64,000 nt of DNA from Candidatus Aminicenantota bacterium (GTDB lineage: Bacteria; Acidobacteriota; Aminicenantia; Aminicenantales; Saccharicenantaceae), in NCBI GenBank assembly GCA_026393975.1, contig JAPKZD010000008.1:1-64000 (forward strand). The letters are read 5' to 3'. This document shows positions 25,465-34,683 of this stretch, piece by piece. The first letter of the stretch is position 1. Every line of letters begins with the position of its first letter. The notes under the pieces were generated by a model that saw nothing but the letters and a program-made list of their open reading frames with translations, was not told the DNA's origin and made no database searches. The position numbers and the translations under genes were made by a program.

Positions 25465-25960
25465 CTAAGAAAGGACAGCCAAAAGGTTGACGAGCTTATC
25501 GACGTATTCGATCTCCTCCCGGCTCATGACGCCCGCGGCTTCGAGCGCTTCGTAGGTGATGAGGGTGTCCGAGGCTCCCTTGGTCCAGGCCTCGACGACG
25601 CGATGGAGGTTTTTTCCCGGCCGCACGAACGGATACCTTCTCCAGAAGCTCCCCGTCGCGTTGTTGCGCCATGTCCATTCGAGGTTCTGCAGGCCTCGTA
25701 TTCGGGCGATTCGGCGGCCATGCTGAGGGGGACGGCGGGCTCGACGATCATGATGTTGTCGCCGACCGTCGCGACGTAATGGGTGGGGATATTGTTCTTT
25801 TTCAGGAGCTCGAAGAAATACGCGGCGAACCTGCAGGCGATCGCCCCCTTGCCCGGGATATCTCCGATGATGTTGTCATAGCCCGGATCGAACACCAGGT
25901 TTCCTTGGATTTGCCCGCGTAAACCAGATTGTCTTTCTTAAGGATTTGAGTGAGATCCAT
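25465..25960 (-). pseudogene. purC: purC-like (SAICAR synthase) pseudogene with two frameshifts
   Basis: Three consecutive frames join into a SAICAR synthase-like sequence. The first is MDLTQILKKDNLVYAGKSKE. The second is FDPGYDNIIGDIPGKGAIAC through to VGDNIMIVEPAVPLSM. The third is NLEWTWRNNATGSFWRRYPF through to EEIEYVDKLVNLLAVLS. The frame changes lie near 25890 and 25690. The total (about 165 codons) is shorter than PurC and lacks the C-terminal metal/ATP-site end. The start ATG 25960 is preceded by AAGGAG 11 bp away. The gene lies 40 bp downstream of the sortilin-like gene, so it may have been its operon partner. Confidence 0.65.
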
Positions 25961-26000
25961 CGGATTTCCCATCTCCTTCTGTGAATTTTTCAATTCGCGC

Positions 26001-29000
26001 CTACTTCCAGTCCGGCAGCCGGCCGGGGGTGTAGGGCGCGCCGACGGCGTCGAGCCGCTTCTCGATGGCCTTGACGTCTTCGGCCAGGATCTTCTTGAGT
26101 TCTTCGTAAACCTGCTTGAACTCCTCTTCGGCGATGGCGTAGGCGTCGCGCTGGGTCTGGGTCGGGGCCGAGGTCGAACAGGATTGCCCGCTGATGATCC
26201 CGTCGATCCGGACGGCGATCGCGGGCCGCGTTTCCTCGGAGAGACGCCAAAGAAAGAGCCGCCGGTCGCCCGTCAAAAGCACATGGAGGTCTTCAAGCCT
26301 TGTTTCGAGGGCCTTGATGGAATCGAGGAGGTCCTGGTGGGGGACGGTGACGCTCTTGAGAGCGGTCCTGCAGTTCCCGGCGAGCGCCAGGAGATCGGCC
26401 ACGGCGTTCGAAGCCCCGTTGACCGAGTTGCCGAGTTTGCGGACATTTTTCTGGAAGGCGGCGAGCTCGGCCCGGTCGGCGGCCGGAAGCGAAACCGAGG
26501 TCAGGGCCTGGACCTTGAACGGCACGGGCCCGGCGAGCTGACGGACCTTGCTGTCGACGCTCAGGGCCATTGAAACCGTGTAGACACCCGGGATGACGAA
26601 CGTGCTTGACCGGCCCTGGGCGGCCCACGCAGGCTGGGCCTGGGGCGCGTCGAGGCCCGGGTACTTGAGGTCCCAGGCGGCCCGGTTGAGGCCTTGGCGC
26701 GCCGGCTCTTGAAGGACACGGACGACCTGGCCGTCCTCGTCGGCGATCGTGAAGAGGAGGACCGCCGGTTCCTCTCTCTCTTCGGCCTTGAGCCGTTCGT
26801 AGGTGGGATAGGACACGGGCTTGCCCGCCTTGCTCAGCTCGGCCTCCGCCTCGAGCCTCCGGGCGCGCAGCGATTTCGGCGCCTCCTTAAGATGATAGGT
26901 GAAGATCGCGGCCACGGGGGGGTTGGGAGTGGCGAAGAAGCTTCCTCCCTGGCCGCCTGGCTGGGACGTCGTCGGGGCGAACATCCAGGCGTCCTTGACC
27001 GGGAAGAGGTGGCCATCGGCGGCCAGGACTTCGGGCTTGAGGTTCCGAAGGGCCGAGTAGTCGTCGAGGATATAGATCCCCCGGCCGAACGTGGCCACGA
27101 CGAGGTCGTTCTCTCGTTTCTGGATGGCCAGGTCGCGGACCGTGGCGGGGGGCAGTCCCGAACTGAGCTTCCTCCAATGCCGGCCTCCGTCCATGGTGAC
27201 GAAGAGCCCGAACTCGGTCCCGGCAAAGAGCAGTTCCTTGCGGCCGTGGTCCTCGGCCAGAGAGTAGACCGAGCCCCGCTCGGGCAGATCCGAAGCGACC
27301 GAGGTCCAGGTCCGGCCGAGGTCGGCGCTCTTGAGGATGTAGGGCTTGAAGTCGCCCCGCTTGTGGTTGTTGAAGGCGGCGTAAACCGTGTTCCGGTCGT
27401 GATGCGAGGCGATGATGTCGTTGACGTAGGTGGTGTCGGGGATGCCTGGGAACTTGTCGATGCGGCGCCAGTTCGCTCCGCCATCCTCGGTCACCTGGAT
27501 GAGGCCGTCGTCGGTCCCGGCGTAGAGAAGGCCCTCGGCGACCGGCGACTCATCCAGGGCGACGATGTTGCCGTAGGGAGAGGTGTTGAGGTTCTTGGCT
27601 ACGGCGCCCAGGGGCCAGACGCGGCCCATGACCTCGAGCGTGTTGCGGTCGATCCTCCGGGTCAGGTCGTCGCTGATGACCGTCCAGGAATCGCCCCGGT
27701 CGTCGCTGCGGAAGACTTTGTTGGCGGCGAGATAGAGGCGGGTGTGCGAATGGGGGCTGACGAAGAGGGGCGAGTCCCAGTTCCACCGGTATTCCGCTTC
27801 GCCCCGGCGCGGCTTGGGCTGGATGCCCGTGGACTCGCCGCTTTTCCTGTCGTACCGGCCCAGGTTGCCGTACTGGGACTGGGCGTAGACGATGTTGGGA
27901 TCCTCGGGATCGGCGGCCGACTCGAAGCCGTCGTCGCCCTGGGTGGAGTACCAATCGGCGTTGACGATGCCGCGGGCGCTCGTCGTGCGCGACGGCCCGC
28001 CGAAGCTGCCGTTGTCCTGGGTCCCGCCGTAGATGTTGTAGAAGGGCAGGTCGTAATCGACGGCGACCTTGTAGAACTGGGTCAGAGGCAAATTGGGCAT
28101 GAACTTCCAGGTCCGGCCTCGGTCGAACGACTCGTAAACGCCGCCGTCGTTGCCGTCCAGGTAATAGTTCGTGTCGTCGGGGTCGACCCAGAAGGCATGG
28201 GAATCGGGGTGCTTGTTCTCGCTGCCGAGGGGTCTCCAGGTCGCTCCGCCGTCGTCGGTGACGCCGAGGACGATGTCCATGGCGTAGACTCGCCCCGGGT
28301 CCTTGGGATCGCAGAAGATCTCCTGGTAGTAGTTCCCGCTCGAGAAGTAGCCGCTTCTCCTCTCCCACGAGGCGCCGCCGTTCACGCTCCGGTAGAAGCC
28401 GCCTTTGTCCTCCTGGGCTTCGACGATGGCATAGATGAGATTCGGAACGACGGGGGAAAGGGCTAGACCGATCCGTCCGACGTCCCCGGCGGGAAATCCC
28501 TTGACGATCTTTTCCCAGGTTCTGCCCGCGTCCGTCGACTTGTAGACGGCCGATCCCGGGCCGCCGCCGATCTGGGAGAAGACATGGCGGCGGCGCTGAT
28601 GGGCTGACGCGTAGAGGACGTCGGGGTTGTGCGGATCGAGGTGGACCTCGCAGACGCCGGTGTCCTGGTCGATGGTCAGGACGGCCGTCCAGGTCTTGCC
28701 GCCGTCCGTCGTCTTGTAGAGGCCGCGCTCCCCGCCGGGTCTCCACAGGGAGCCATAGGCCGCGGCGTAGACGACGTTCGAGTCGTGGGGATCGACGGCG
28801 ATCATGCCGATATGCTCGGAGTCCTTCAGGCCGACATTCGTCCAGGAAGCGCCGGCGTCCACGGACTTGTAGACGCCGTCGCCATAGGTCACGCAGCGCT
28901 GGTTGCCGTTCTCGCCCGTTCCGACCCAAACGTTGTTCGGATCCCGGGGGTCGATGGTCACGCAGCCGATGGAATGCGAGCCTTCGGCGTCGAAAACCGG

Positions 29001-29303
29001 GGTGAACGTCGTCCCGGCATTGACCGTCTTCCAGACGCCGCCCGAAGCCGCGGCGACATAGAATTCATGCCGCTTTCCGGGCCGGACGGCCAGGTCGGAG
29101 ACGCGGCCCGACGTCAGCGCGGGCCCGATGGACCGGAGCTTGAAGGCGCCGAGGGACAGGCCGGCGTAAGGATCGGGCTCCTTCGCGGCCGGCTGCCGGG
29201 CCTTCGACTGCGCCGAGAGGGGAGTGGTGGGGATGACTGCGGCCGTAAGGATCAGGGCGAGGGCCCCAATGGAGATGCTACTCAAGTAGACTCGGTTCGA
29301 CAT
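26001..29303 (-). CDS. Exported sortilin/VPS10-like BNR-repeat protein
   Basis: The 1100-residue protein has a signal peptide (about 1-28, through LSAQSKARQ). Many BNR/Asp-box beta-propeller repeats follow (S/T-x-DxGxTW: KTTDGGKTW, KSTDAGRTW, RSDDRGDSW, KSADLGRTW and others), spanning about 60-780, as in bacterial glycosyl-hydrolase-annotated VPS10-like proteins. The last 300 residues are a coiled/helical C-terminal domain. Catalysis is unproven; it probably binds or processes extracellular polymers. The open frame extends upstream to 29672, but ATG 29303 with GGGAGGTTAAA before it and a TATAAT promoter at 29346-29351 is the real start. Confidence 0.9.
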   Translation of the reverse strand: MSNRVYLSSISIGALALILTAAVIPTTPLSAQSKARQPAAKEPDPYAGLSLGAFKLRSIGPALTSGRVSDLAVRPGKRHEFYVAAASGGVWKTVNAGTTFTPVFDAEGSHSIGCVTIDPRDPNNVWVGTGENGNQRCVTYGDGVYKSVDAGASWTNVGLKDSEHIGMIAVDPHDSNVVYAAAYGSLWRPGGERGLYKTTDGGKTWTAVLTIDQDTGVCEVHLDPHNPDVLYASAHQRRRHVFSQIGGGPGSAVYKSTDAGRTWEKIVKGFPAGDVGRIGLALSPVVPNLIYAIVEAQEDKGGFYRSVNGGASWERRSGYFSSGNYYQEIFCDPKDPGRVYAMDIVLGVTDDGGATWRPLGSENKHPDSHAFWVDPDDTNYYLDGNDGGVYESFDRGRTWKFMPNLPLTQFYKVAVDYDLPFYNIYGGTQDNGSFGGPSRTTSARGIVNADWYSTQGDDGFESAADPEDPNIVYAQSQYGNLGRYDRKSGESTGIQPKPRRGEAEYRWNWDSPLFVSPHSHTRLYLAANKVFRSDDRGDSWTVISDDLTRRIDRNTLEVMGRVWPLGAVAKNLNTSPYGNIVALDESPVAEGLLYAGTDDGLIQVTEDGGANWRRIDKFPGIPDTTYVNDIIASHHDRNTVYAAFNNHKRGDFKPYILKSADLGRTWTSVASDLPERGSVYSLAEDHGRKELLFAGTEFGLFVTMDGGRHWRKLSSGLPPATVRDLAIQKRENDLVVATFGRGIYILDDYSALRNLKPEVLAADGHLFPVKDAWMFAPTTSQPGGQGGSFFATPNPPVAAIFTYHLKEAPKSLRARRLEAEAELSKAGKPVSYPTYERLKAEEREEPAVLLFTIADEDGQVVRVLQEPARQGLNRAAWDLKYPGLDAPQAQPAWAAQGRSSTFVIPGVYTVSMALSVDSKVRQLAGPVPFKVQALTSVSLPAADRAELAAFQKNVRKLGNSVNGASNAVADLLALAGNCRTALKSVTVPHQDLLDSIKALETRLEDLHVLLTGDRRLFLWRLSEETRPAIAVRIDGIISGQSCSTSAPTQTQRDAYAIAEEEFKQVYEELKKILAEDVKAIEKRLDAVGAPYTPGRLPDWK

Positions 29304-29345
29304 TTTAACCTCCCGAGGCGGGCTTTTTGGGACGACGGACAACGT

Positions 29346-29351
29346 ATTATA
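29346..29351 (-). promoter_or_regulatory. -10 box upstream of the sortilin-like gene
   Basis: TATAAT on the minus strand lies 42 bp upstream of ATG 29303. Directly beyond it, toward the -35 position, are two GCCGGC palindromes separated by three bases (29353-29368). They could form a hairpin or bind a regulator. No good -35 is visible. Confidence 0.5.
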
Positions 29352-29371
29352 CCGCCGGCCGCGCCGGCGGG

Positions 29372-29640
29372 TCAATCCTCTGAGGAACCAGAAATGGCGT
29401 TGCGGTCCCTTCCGTAATACTTGTCCGCGGGGGTCACGTTGTCGATGGCCTCGTGATACCGCTGATGATTGTAATATTCCACTCTGAGGTGTTCCCGTTG
29501 AGCTGTCTTTTGCCGGCCTCGCCCCGCAGGCCCTCCAGCACGATCCGGATTTTTTCCTCGGCTGTGAACTTCCGGCGGGTCTGTCGCTTGATCTCCCGGA
29601 CGATCGATTCCGGTGAGCTTCCCTGTTTCCCTTTGGTATT
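29372..29640 (-). mobile_element. Internally deleted IS3-family remnant
   Basis: The minus strand reads the OrfA N-terminus (SIVREIKRQTRRKFTAEEKI, then RIVLEGLRGEAGKRQ). It then, in another frame, reads the OrfB C-terminus (LRVEYYNHQRYHEAIDNVTP, then ADKYYGRDRNA). About 350 residues between them are missing. No clear terminal repeats could be placed. A different IS3 lineage from the element at 8782, it shows the same kind of internal loss. Confidence 0.75.
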
Positions 29641-29805
29641 CCCTCCAGGGCTTGGCGATTTCCACGCACCATTCTACGAGGATTCGCCGGAAACGTTCAA
29701 GGGTTATCATCCGCCCGGCGAGTTGCGAAAAAAAGTCAAATCCGATAATATTGATAGTGTTTCGGCGGCGCCGGCCGCCTGACCGTGGAGAGCCGTGGAG
29801 AGCGT

Positions 29806-31161
29806 ATGAAATCGGCCTGGAAGTTTTTCGGTTCGGTCAAACTGGCCATCGTCCTGTTCATCCTGATAACCCTCGCCTCGATCCTGGGGACGCTCATCCC
29901 CCAGGGCCGGAGCGCCGCCGAATACGCGGCGCGCTACGGCGGCTCGTCCGGGCTCTTCGTTTCGCTCCAGCTGACGCGCCTGTACCAGTCCTTCTGGTAC
30001 CTGGCCCTTCTCCTTCTCTTCGCCCTGAACACGGTCGTCTGCACGGTCTCCCGATTCGGACCGAAGTGGCGAAGGGCGTTCGGGCCTTCCGTCGAGGCGA
30101 ACTCCCAGACCCTCATGACCATGAAGGTCAAGAACCGGTTCCGCCTCGCGCTTCCGATCGCCGCGGCCAAGGACAGGATCGCCGGACTCCTGCGCTCCCG
30201 TCATTACCGCCTGACGGAATCCGCGGCGGCGAACGGCGTCGTCCTTTTGGCGAGAAAGCGGCGCCTGGGCCGGTTCGGGTCCGACGTCGTCCACCTCGGT
30301 CTTCTGGTCATCCTGATCGGCGGTTTCACCAGCGGCCTTGGGGGACACCGGGCGGACGTCCCCCTCCTCGAAGGCCAGACGGCGGATATCCCCCACGCGG
30401 CCTTCCAGGTCCGCCTGGACAAGTTCGAGACGGAATACTATCCCCGGGGCGAGGTCAAGGACTGGAAGAGCACGGTCACCGTCCTCGAGAACGGCACGCC
30501 GGTCCTGACCCAGGTCGTCATGGTCAACCATCCGCTGACCTACCGCGGTTTCTCTTTCTTCCAGACGAGCTACGGCTGGGATTGGGACAACCCGCGGCTC
30601 GAGCTGGAGGTCAGGAAACGTGCCGACGCCGCTTTCTCCAAGACCGTCGCCTTGAAGGTCGGCGAACGGGCCCCGGTCGATGACGCGGACGTCAGCCATG
30701 TCGTCGTCAGGCAGTTCGTCCCCGATTTCGTCATGGGCGAGGGGAACAAGGTCCAGAGCCGTTCCCAGGAGCCCAACAACCCCGCGGCGATGGTCGAAGC
30801 GTGGAAAGGGGAGGAGCGCGTTTTTTCCGGGTGGATCTTCGCCAAGTACCCGGATTTCGGCCAGGGGCATACGGCCGGTCAGTCCGCCCTCGCTTTCGTG
30901 CTGAAAAACTACTCGGCGGCTCAGTACTCCGTCCTCGAAGCGGCCAAGGACCCGGGCGTGAACTTCATCTGGCTCGGCTGTGTCCTCGTCACGGCGGGGT
31001 TCTTTCTGGCTTTCTACTGGCCGCCCCGGGAGATCCGGGTCGTCCTCGAAGAGGTCCAGGGCAAGATCGAAGTGACCGCCGGCGGTCAGGCCGCGAAAAG
31101 CCGGGAGACGTTCCAATCCGAATTCGACCAGATCTTCGATTCAGCCAGGAGGCCGGCATGA
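29806..31161 (+). CDS. resB: ResB-like cytochrome c biogenesis protein
   Basis: The 451-residue protein has the ResB/Ccs1 layout: N-terminal membrane helices starting FFGSVKLAIVLFILITLASI with the SLGTLIPQ-like segment (ILGTLIPQG), a third helix, a large periplasmic domain (about 175-400), and a last helix near 405-425. With CcsA it delivers and ligates heme to apocytochromes c in System II maturation. ATG 29806 follows GTGGAGAGCGT. The stop overlaps the ccsA start (ATGA), implying translational coupling. It opens the cytochrome operon. Confidence 0.92.
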   Translation: MKSAWKFFGSVKLAIVLFILITLASILGTLIPQGRSAAEYAARYGGSSGLFVSLQLTRLYQSFWYLALLLLFALNTVVCTVSRFGPKWRRAFGPSVEANSQTLMTMKVKNRFRLALPIAAAKDRIAGLLRSRHYRLTESAAANGVVLLARKRRLGRFGSDVVHLGLLVILIGGFTSGLGGHRADVPLLEGQTADIPHAAFQVRLDKFETEYYPRGEVKDWKSTVTVLENGTPVLTQVVMVNHPLTYRGFSFFQTSYGWDWDNPRLELEVRKRADAAFSKTVALKVGERAPVDDADVSHVVVRQFVPDFVMGEGNKVQSRSQEPNNPAAMVEAWKGEERVFSGWIFAKYPDFGQGHTAGQSALAFVLKNYSAAQYSVLEAAKDPGVNFIWLGCVLVTAGFFLAFYWPPREIRVVLEEVQGKIEVTAGGQAAKSRETFQSEFDQIFDSARRPA

Positions 31162-31946
31162 CCGAGTCGACGCTTTTCACCATCGCCTTCATCTTTTATG
31201 TCGCGGCCCTGCTCGTCGACTTCGCCTCGCTCTTCGCCAGGAGGGAGAAGTGGGCCAGGACCGGACTCGCCTTGGCGGCGGCCGGACTCGTCTTCCATAC
31301 CGCGGCTCTCATCCTGAGGACCGTGGTCAGCCGTCACGCCCCGTTCACCAACATGTACGAATCCCTGTCCTTTCTCTCCTGGGCCGTCGTTGTCGCCCTG
31401 ATCGTTTTCGGCCGGAAAACGAAGGTCCCCAAACTCGGGCCCTACCTCATGCTGATCGTCGTCGGCCTCGTCGCGCTGGCCTCGTCCCCGCTCATGCCCA
31501 AGGGGGCGACGCCTCTCGTGCCGGCGCTCCAGAGCTACTGGCTCTGGCTCCATGTCTCGGTGACCCTCCTCGGCGAGGCTTTCTTCGCCGTCGCCTTCGT
31601 CTCCAGCCTCCTCTACCTTGCGGCCGACACGGAGGAAAAGAAGGAAAAGCTGGACTCCCTCAGCTACAGGGCCGTGGCCGTGGGCTTTCCCCTCTTCACC
31701 CTGGGAGGGCTCATTTTCGGCATGGTCTGGGCCTACCGGGCCTGGGGAAGCTATTGGACGTGGGATCCCAAGGAAGTCTGGAGCCTGATCACCTGGTTCG
31801 TCTTCGCCCTCTACCTCCACACCAGGGTCGTCATGGGTTGGAAGGGAAAACGCTCGGCGATCGTCGCCATCCTCGGCTTCCTGGCCGCCCTGTTCACCTA
31901 CTTCGGCGTCAATTATCTGCTCGCCGGACTCCACAGCTACGCTTGA
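31158..31946 (+). CDS. ccsA: CcsA/CcmF-type heme exporter/ligation protein
   Basis: The 262-residue protein has seven or eight membrane segments and the tryptophan-rich heme-handling WWD motif WGSYWTWDPKEVWSLITW. Histidines flank it (in SRHAPFTNMYES, WLHVSVTLLGE and LYLHTRV). It pairs with ResB in System II cytochrome c assembly. It overlaps resB by four bases and is followed 14 bp later by a multiheme cytochrome. Confidence 0.93.
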   Translation: MTESTLFTIAFIFYVAALLVDFASLFARREKWARTGLALAAAGLVFHTAALILRTVVSRHAPFTNMYESLSFLSWAVVVALIVFGRKTKVPKLGPYLMLIVVGLVALASSPLMPKGATPLVPALQSYWLWLHVSVTLLGEAFFAVAFVSSLLYLAADTEEKKEKLDSLSYRAVAVGFPLFTLGGLIFGMVWAYRAWGSYWTWDPKEVWSLITWFVFALYLHTRVVMGWKGKRSAIVAILGFLAALFTYFGVNYLLAGLHSYA

Positions 31947-31960
31947 TAAAGGAACACGCG

Positions 31961-32482
31961 ATGAAGAAAACCATCTGGCTTGTCATCGTCCTAAGCGTCG
32001 GCGCCCCCGCGATTTTCCTCGCCGCCAAGGACGTCACCTATGTCGGCGCCTCGAGCTGTAAGCTCTGCCACAAGGCGGAGCTCCAGGGCCGGCAATTCAC
32101 GATTTGGGAGGCCAGCCTTCACGCAAAATCCTTCGCCAGCCTGACGACGCCCAAGGCGCTCGAAGTCGCCAAGTCCATGGGCGCATCGAGCCCCCCTGAA
32201 AATGCCCAATGCTTAGGCTGTCACGCGCCGCTCGCCGCCAAAGCACCGGAGCTGAAAACAGAGGGCGTGACCTGTGAGGTCTGCCACGGGGCGGGGAGCG
32301 GTTACAGGAAACTCGCCATCATGCAGGACAAGGAGAAGGCGGTCCAGAACGGCCTCATCCTTTACCCGGACCCTGGGGCCATCCAGGCTCAATGCATGCA
32401 GTGCCATCAGAATCCGCATGGCAAGGCGTTCGATTTCAAGGCGGCTTGGGAGACGATCAAGCACCCTGTCCCTGCTAAGTAG
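31961..32482 (+). CDS. Tetraheme c-type cytochrome, cytochrome c554-like
   Basis: The 173-residue protein has a signal peptide (about 1-22) and four CxxCH heme sites: CKLCH, CLGCH, CEVCH and CMQCH. Additional histidines (SLHAKS, HPVPAK) could serve as axial ligands. The spacing resembles the cytochrome c554/c'-family fold used as periplasmic electron shuttles. AAAGGAACACGCG precedes ATG 31961. Directly downstream of the resB-ccsA pair that would mature it, it probably passes electrons to or from the pentaheme cytochrome next door. Confidence 0.88.
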   Translation: MKKTIWLVIVLSVGAPAIFLAAKDVTYVGASSCKLCHKAELQGRQFTIWEASLHAKSFASLTTPKALEVAKSMGASSPPENAQCLGCHAPLAAKAPELKTEGVTCEVCHGAGSGYRKLAIMQDKEKAVQNGLILYPDPGAIQAQCMQCHQNPHGKAFDFKAAWETIKHPVPAK

Positions 32483-32486
32483 ATCC

Positions 32487-33164
32487 ATGGCCGTGCGAAA
32501 GATGTCGAGAGCGTGGCTGGGCGTGGTCGTCATCGGCGCCGCGCTCCTGGCCGCCGCCGCCGCGGCCGCCGCGCCCACGTTTCCCGCTCAGGACGATGAC
32601 CGGACCTGCCTTGTCTGCCACGACGATGCCGAACTCAAGTCGTCGGCCGGGATGACGGTTTACGTGAGCCCCAAGCCGCTTGCCGCCTCCGTCCATGGCC
32701 GGGCCGGCGTCCGTTGTGTCGGCTGTCATGCCGACCTCAAGGGATTCAAAGACTTTCCCCACGCCCAAAGCCTCGAGGCCGTCAGATGCGCGGGCTGTCA
32801 CGGCGACTATGCCCGGACATCTTCCGGCGGCGTCCACGGAACTTCGAGCCCCCGCCTGGCGGCCAAGCCGGTTCTCTGCAAGGACTGCCACGGCACCCAC
32901 GACGTCCTCCCTTCCTCCGACCCCGGCTCTTCCGTTCACGCCGCCAACCGGCCCGGGACGTGCGGAAAATGCCATCCGGGGGCGACTGCGAACTTCGCCA
33001 GGGGCCATGTCCATGAGCTCCCTGCATCGTCCGGCCGTTCTCCGGCCGGCGTCGTCAGGCTCCTGTACAAGGTCTTCATCGGAGTCATGGCCGGATTCTT
33101 CCTTCTTTATGTCGGGGTCGACCTCCTTCGCCGGACGAGAGAACGATGGACGAAAAAGCCGTGA
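32487..33164 (+). CDS. Membrane-anchored pentaheme c-type cytochrome
   Basis: The 225-residue protein starts with a long Ala-rich signal segment and has five CxxCH motifs: CLVCH, CVGCH, CAGCH, CKDCH and CGKCH. A C-terminal membrane helix (about 193-213) anchors it. This looks like the periplasmic heme subunit of a quinol:cytochrome oxidoreductase or a formate/tetrathionate-type reductase module. It starts 4 bp after the tetraheme gene and overlaps the cytochrome b gene by 19 bp, so all are one operon. Confidence 0.88.
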   Translation: MAVRKMSRAWLGVVVIGAALLAAAAAAAAPTFPAQDDDRTCLVCHDDAELKSSAGMTVYVSPKPLAASVHGRAGVRCVGCHADLKGFKDFPHAQSLEAVRCAGCHGDYARTSSGGVHGTSSPRLAAKPVLCKDCHGTHDVLPSSDPGSSVHAANRPGTCGKCHPGATANFARGHVHELPASSGRSPAGVVRLLYKVFIGVMAGFFLLYVGVDLLRRTRERWTKKP

Positions 33165-33979
33165 ACCCGGCCGCCCTCATTTCGGATGACGAGATCTTCG
33201 TCCGGATGAATCGGGCCGAGCGCTGGCAGCACGGGCTTCTGGCTGCCTCCTTTATCCTGCTCGTGCTCACCGGTCTGCCCCTCATGTCCGGGGAAGTCGG
33301 CGTCATCCGGTTCGTCGCCGGCCGCGGCGGCGCCCACGCCCTGAGGGGGATCCTCCACCGCACTGGCGCCGTCGTCCTCATTGCCGACCTCGTCTGGCAT
33401 GTCCTCTACACGCTCCTCACTGAAAGGGGCCGGCGGAATTTCAGGGACAGGGCGCCGCGGGTGAACGACATCAAAGACGCCCTGGCCACGGTCGGGCACA
33501 ACGCGGGCCTCTCCGGGTTCCTCCGCGGGCGAGGGCTCTTCCGCCGTTTCTTCGAACGGCATCCGTATTGGCGCTTCGAGCGGATCCCGGAATTCGGCCG
33601 CTACAGCTTCGTCGAGAAATTCGAATACTGGTCCCTGCTCTGGGGCTCGGCCGTCATGATCATGACCGGGTTCTTCATGTGGGGCCCGGGGCTGTCCCTG
33701 CGGCTGTTCCCGCTCTGGCTCCACCAGGTCTTCGTCGTCATCCACGGCTACGAGGCCATCCTGGCCTTCCTGGCTATCCTCATCTGGCACATGTACACCG
33801 TCCACCTCAACCCCGAGATCTTCCCGATGAGCCGCGTCTGGCTCGACGGCGGGATGACCGGCGCGGACCTCCGCCGCTTCCACCCGCTCGAATACCGGAG
33901 GATCATCGAAGAGCGGGAACGCCTCTTCCAGGAGCTCATTGCCCTCGAAACGGGCGACGGGGATCCCGGACCGTCCTGA
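33146..33979 (+). CDS. Cytochrome b561-type membrane subunit (FdhI-like)
   Basis: The 277-residue protein has four membrane helices with histidines placed like those of di-heme b-type subunits (RWQHGLLAAS, ILHRTG, LVWHVLYTL, VIHGYEA, LIWHMYTVH). It should exchange electrons between the quinone pool and the multiheme cytochromes encoded just upstream. The N-terminal 20 residues are hydrophilic. It is the last gene of the resB-ccsA operon. The terminal electron donor or acceptor is not encoded nearby. Confidence 0.88.
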   Translation: MDEKAVNPAALISDDEIFVRMNRAERWQHGLLAASFILLVLTGLPLMSGEVGVIRFVAGRGGAHALRGILHRTGAVVLIADLVWHVLYTLLTERGRRNFRDRAPRVNDIKDALATVGHNAGLSGFLRGRGLFRRFFERHPYWRFERIPEFGRYSFVEKFEYWSLLWGSAVMIMTGFFMWGPGLSLRLFPLWLHQVFVVIHGYEAILAFLAILIWHMYTVHLNPEIFPMSRVWLDGGMTGADLRRFHPLEYRRIIEERERLFQELIALETGDGDPGPS

Positions 33980-34091
33980 GCTCGCACCCGCGTTTCGGGC
34001 CTGGCCGCGGCCGGCTCGAACCCGGGCGACAGGCTCCCCCAAAAGGTGTATCATGAAATTGGAATAATTTCTGCCGCGAGGTGTATGACCT

Positions 34092-34682
34092 ATGGGAGCT
34101 CCGACGAGGCCGCCCGAGCATCCGGAGGATGCCGTCCTCGTCCGGAAAGCCCAGCAGGGAGACATGGACGCTTTCGAGAGCCTGGTCCGGAAGTACCAGC
34201 AGAGGGTCTACGCCCTCTGCCGGCGCCTGACCGGCGCCCACCAGTCGGCCGACGACCTGGCCCAGGAAACCTTCATCAAGGCCTATTTCGCCCTGGCCCG
34301 GTTCGACGCGCAATGGCCCCTTTACCCCTGGCTCCGCAGGATCGCCCTCAACTCCGGGCTCAATTACCTCAAGGCCCGGAAGCGGGAGCGGCCGCTCCTG
34401 GAAGGAACGCTCGGAGCGCGGAGGACGCCTTTCTCCGCGCCGGCCGACAGTCCCGAGGAGCGGCTGGAGCGAGCCGAATTCGAGGCCGGGTTCGAGCGGG
34501 CGGTGGCGTCGCTGCCGGCCGACCAGAGAAGCGTCTTCGTCCTGAGGTTCCACGAGAGCATGAGCTACGAGGAGATCTCCCGGACCCTCGACCTGCCGAT
34601 CGGCACCGTCATGTCCCGGCTCAACCGGGCCCGGCAGAAGCTGAAAGGCCTCCTGACGGATTCCCTGGCGAGGGGAGCTTGA
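34092..34682 (+). CDS. ECF-type RNA polymerase sigma factor
   Basis: The 196-residue protein has sigma region 2 (FESLVRKYQQRVYALCRRLT, DDLAQETFIKAYF, YPWLRRIALN) and region 4 (LPADQRSVFVLRFHESMSYE, then EISRTLDLPIGTVMSRLNRA). It lacks region 3, as expected for ECF sigma factors. The gene ends one base before the next start, and that next gene encodes a zinc-finger anti-sigma domain, so the two form a regulatory pair. The target regulon probably includes its own operon; no typical ECF promoter could be confirmed upstream. Confidence 0.93.
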   Translation: MGAPTRPPEHPEDAVLVRKAQQGDMDAFESLVRKYQQRVYALCRRLTGAHQSADDLAQETFIKAYFALARFDAQWPLYPWLRRIALNSGLNYLKARKRERPLLEGTLGARRTPFSAPADSPEERLERAEFEAGFERAVASLPADQRSVFVLRFHESMSYEEISRTLDLPIGTVMSRLNRARQKLKGLLTDSLARGA

Positions 34683-34683
34683 G

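Noticed and set aside
26694-28466. 590-residue plus-strand ORF
   Set aside because: Antisense to the BNR-repeat protein; no recognisable domain.
29304-29672. N-terminal extension of the BNR-repeat protein
   Set aside because: The extra 123 codons are antisense to or overlap the IS3 remnant and promoter; the ATG at 29303 has an excellent ribosome binding site and signal peptide.
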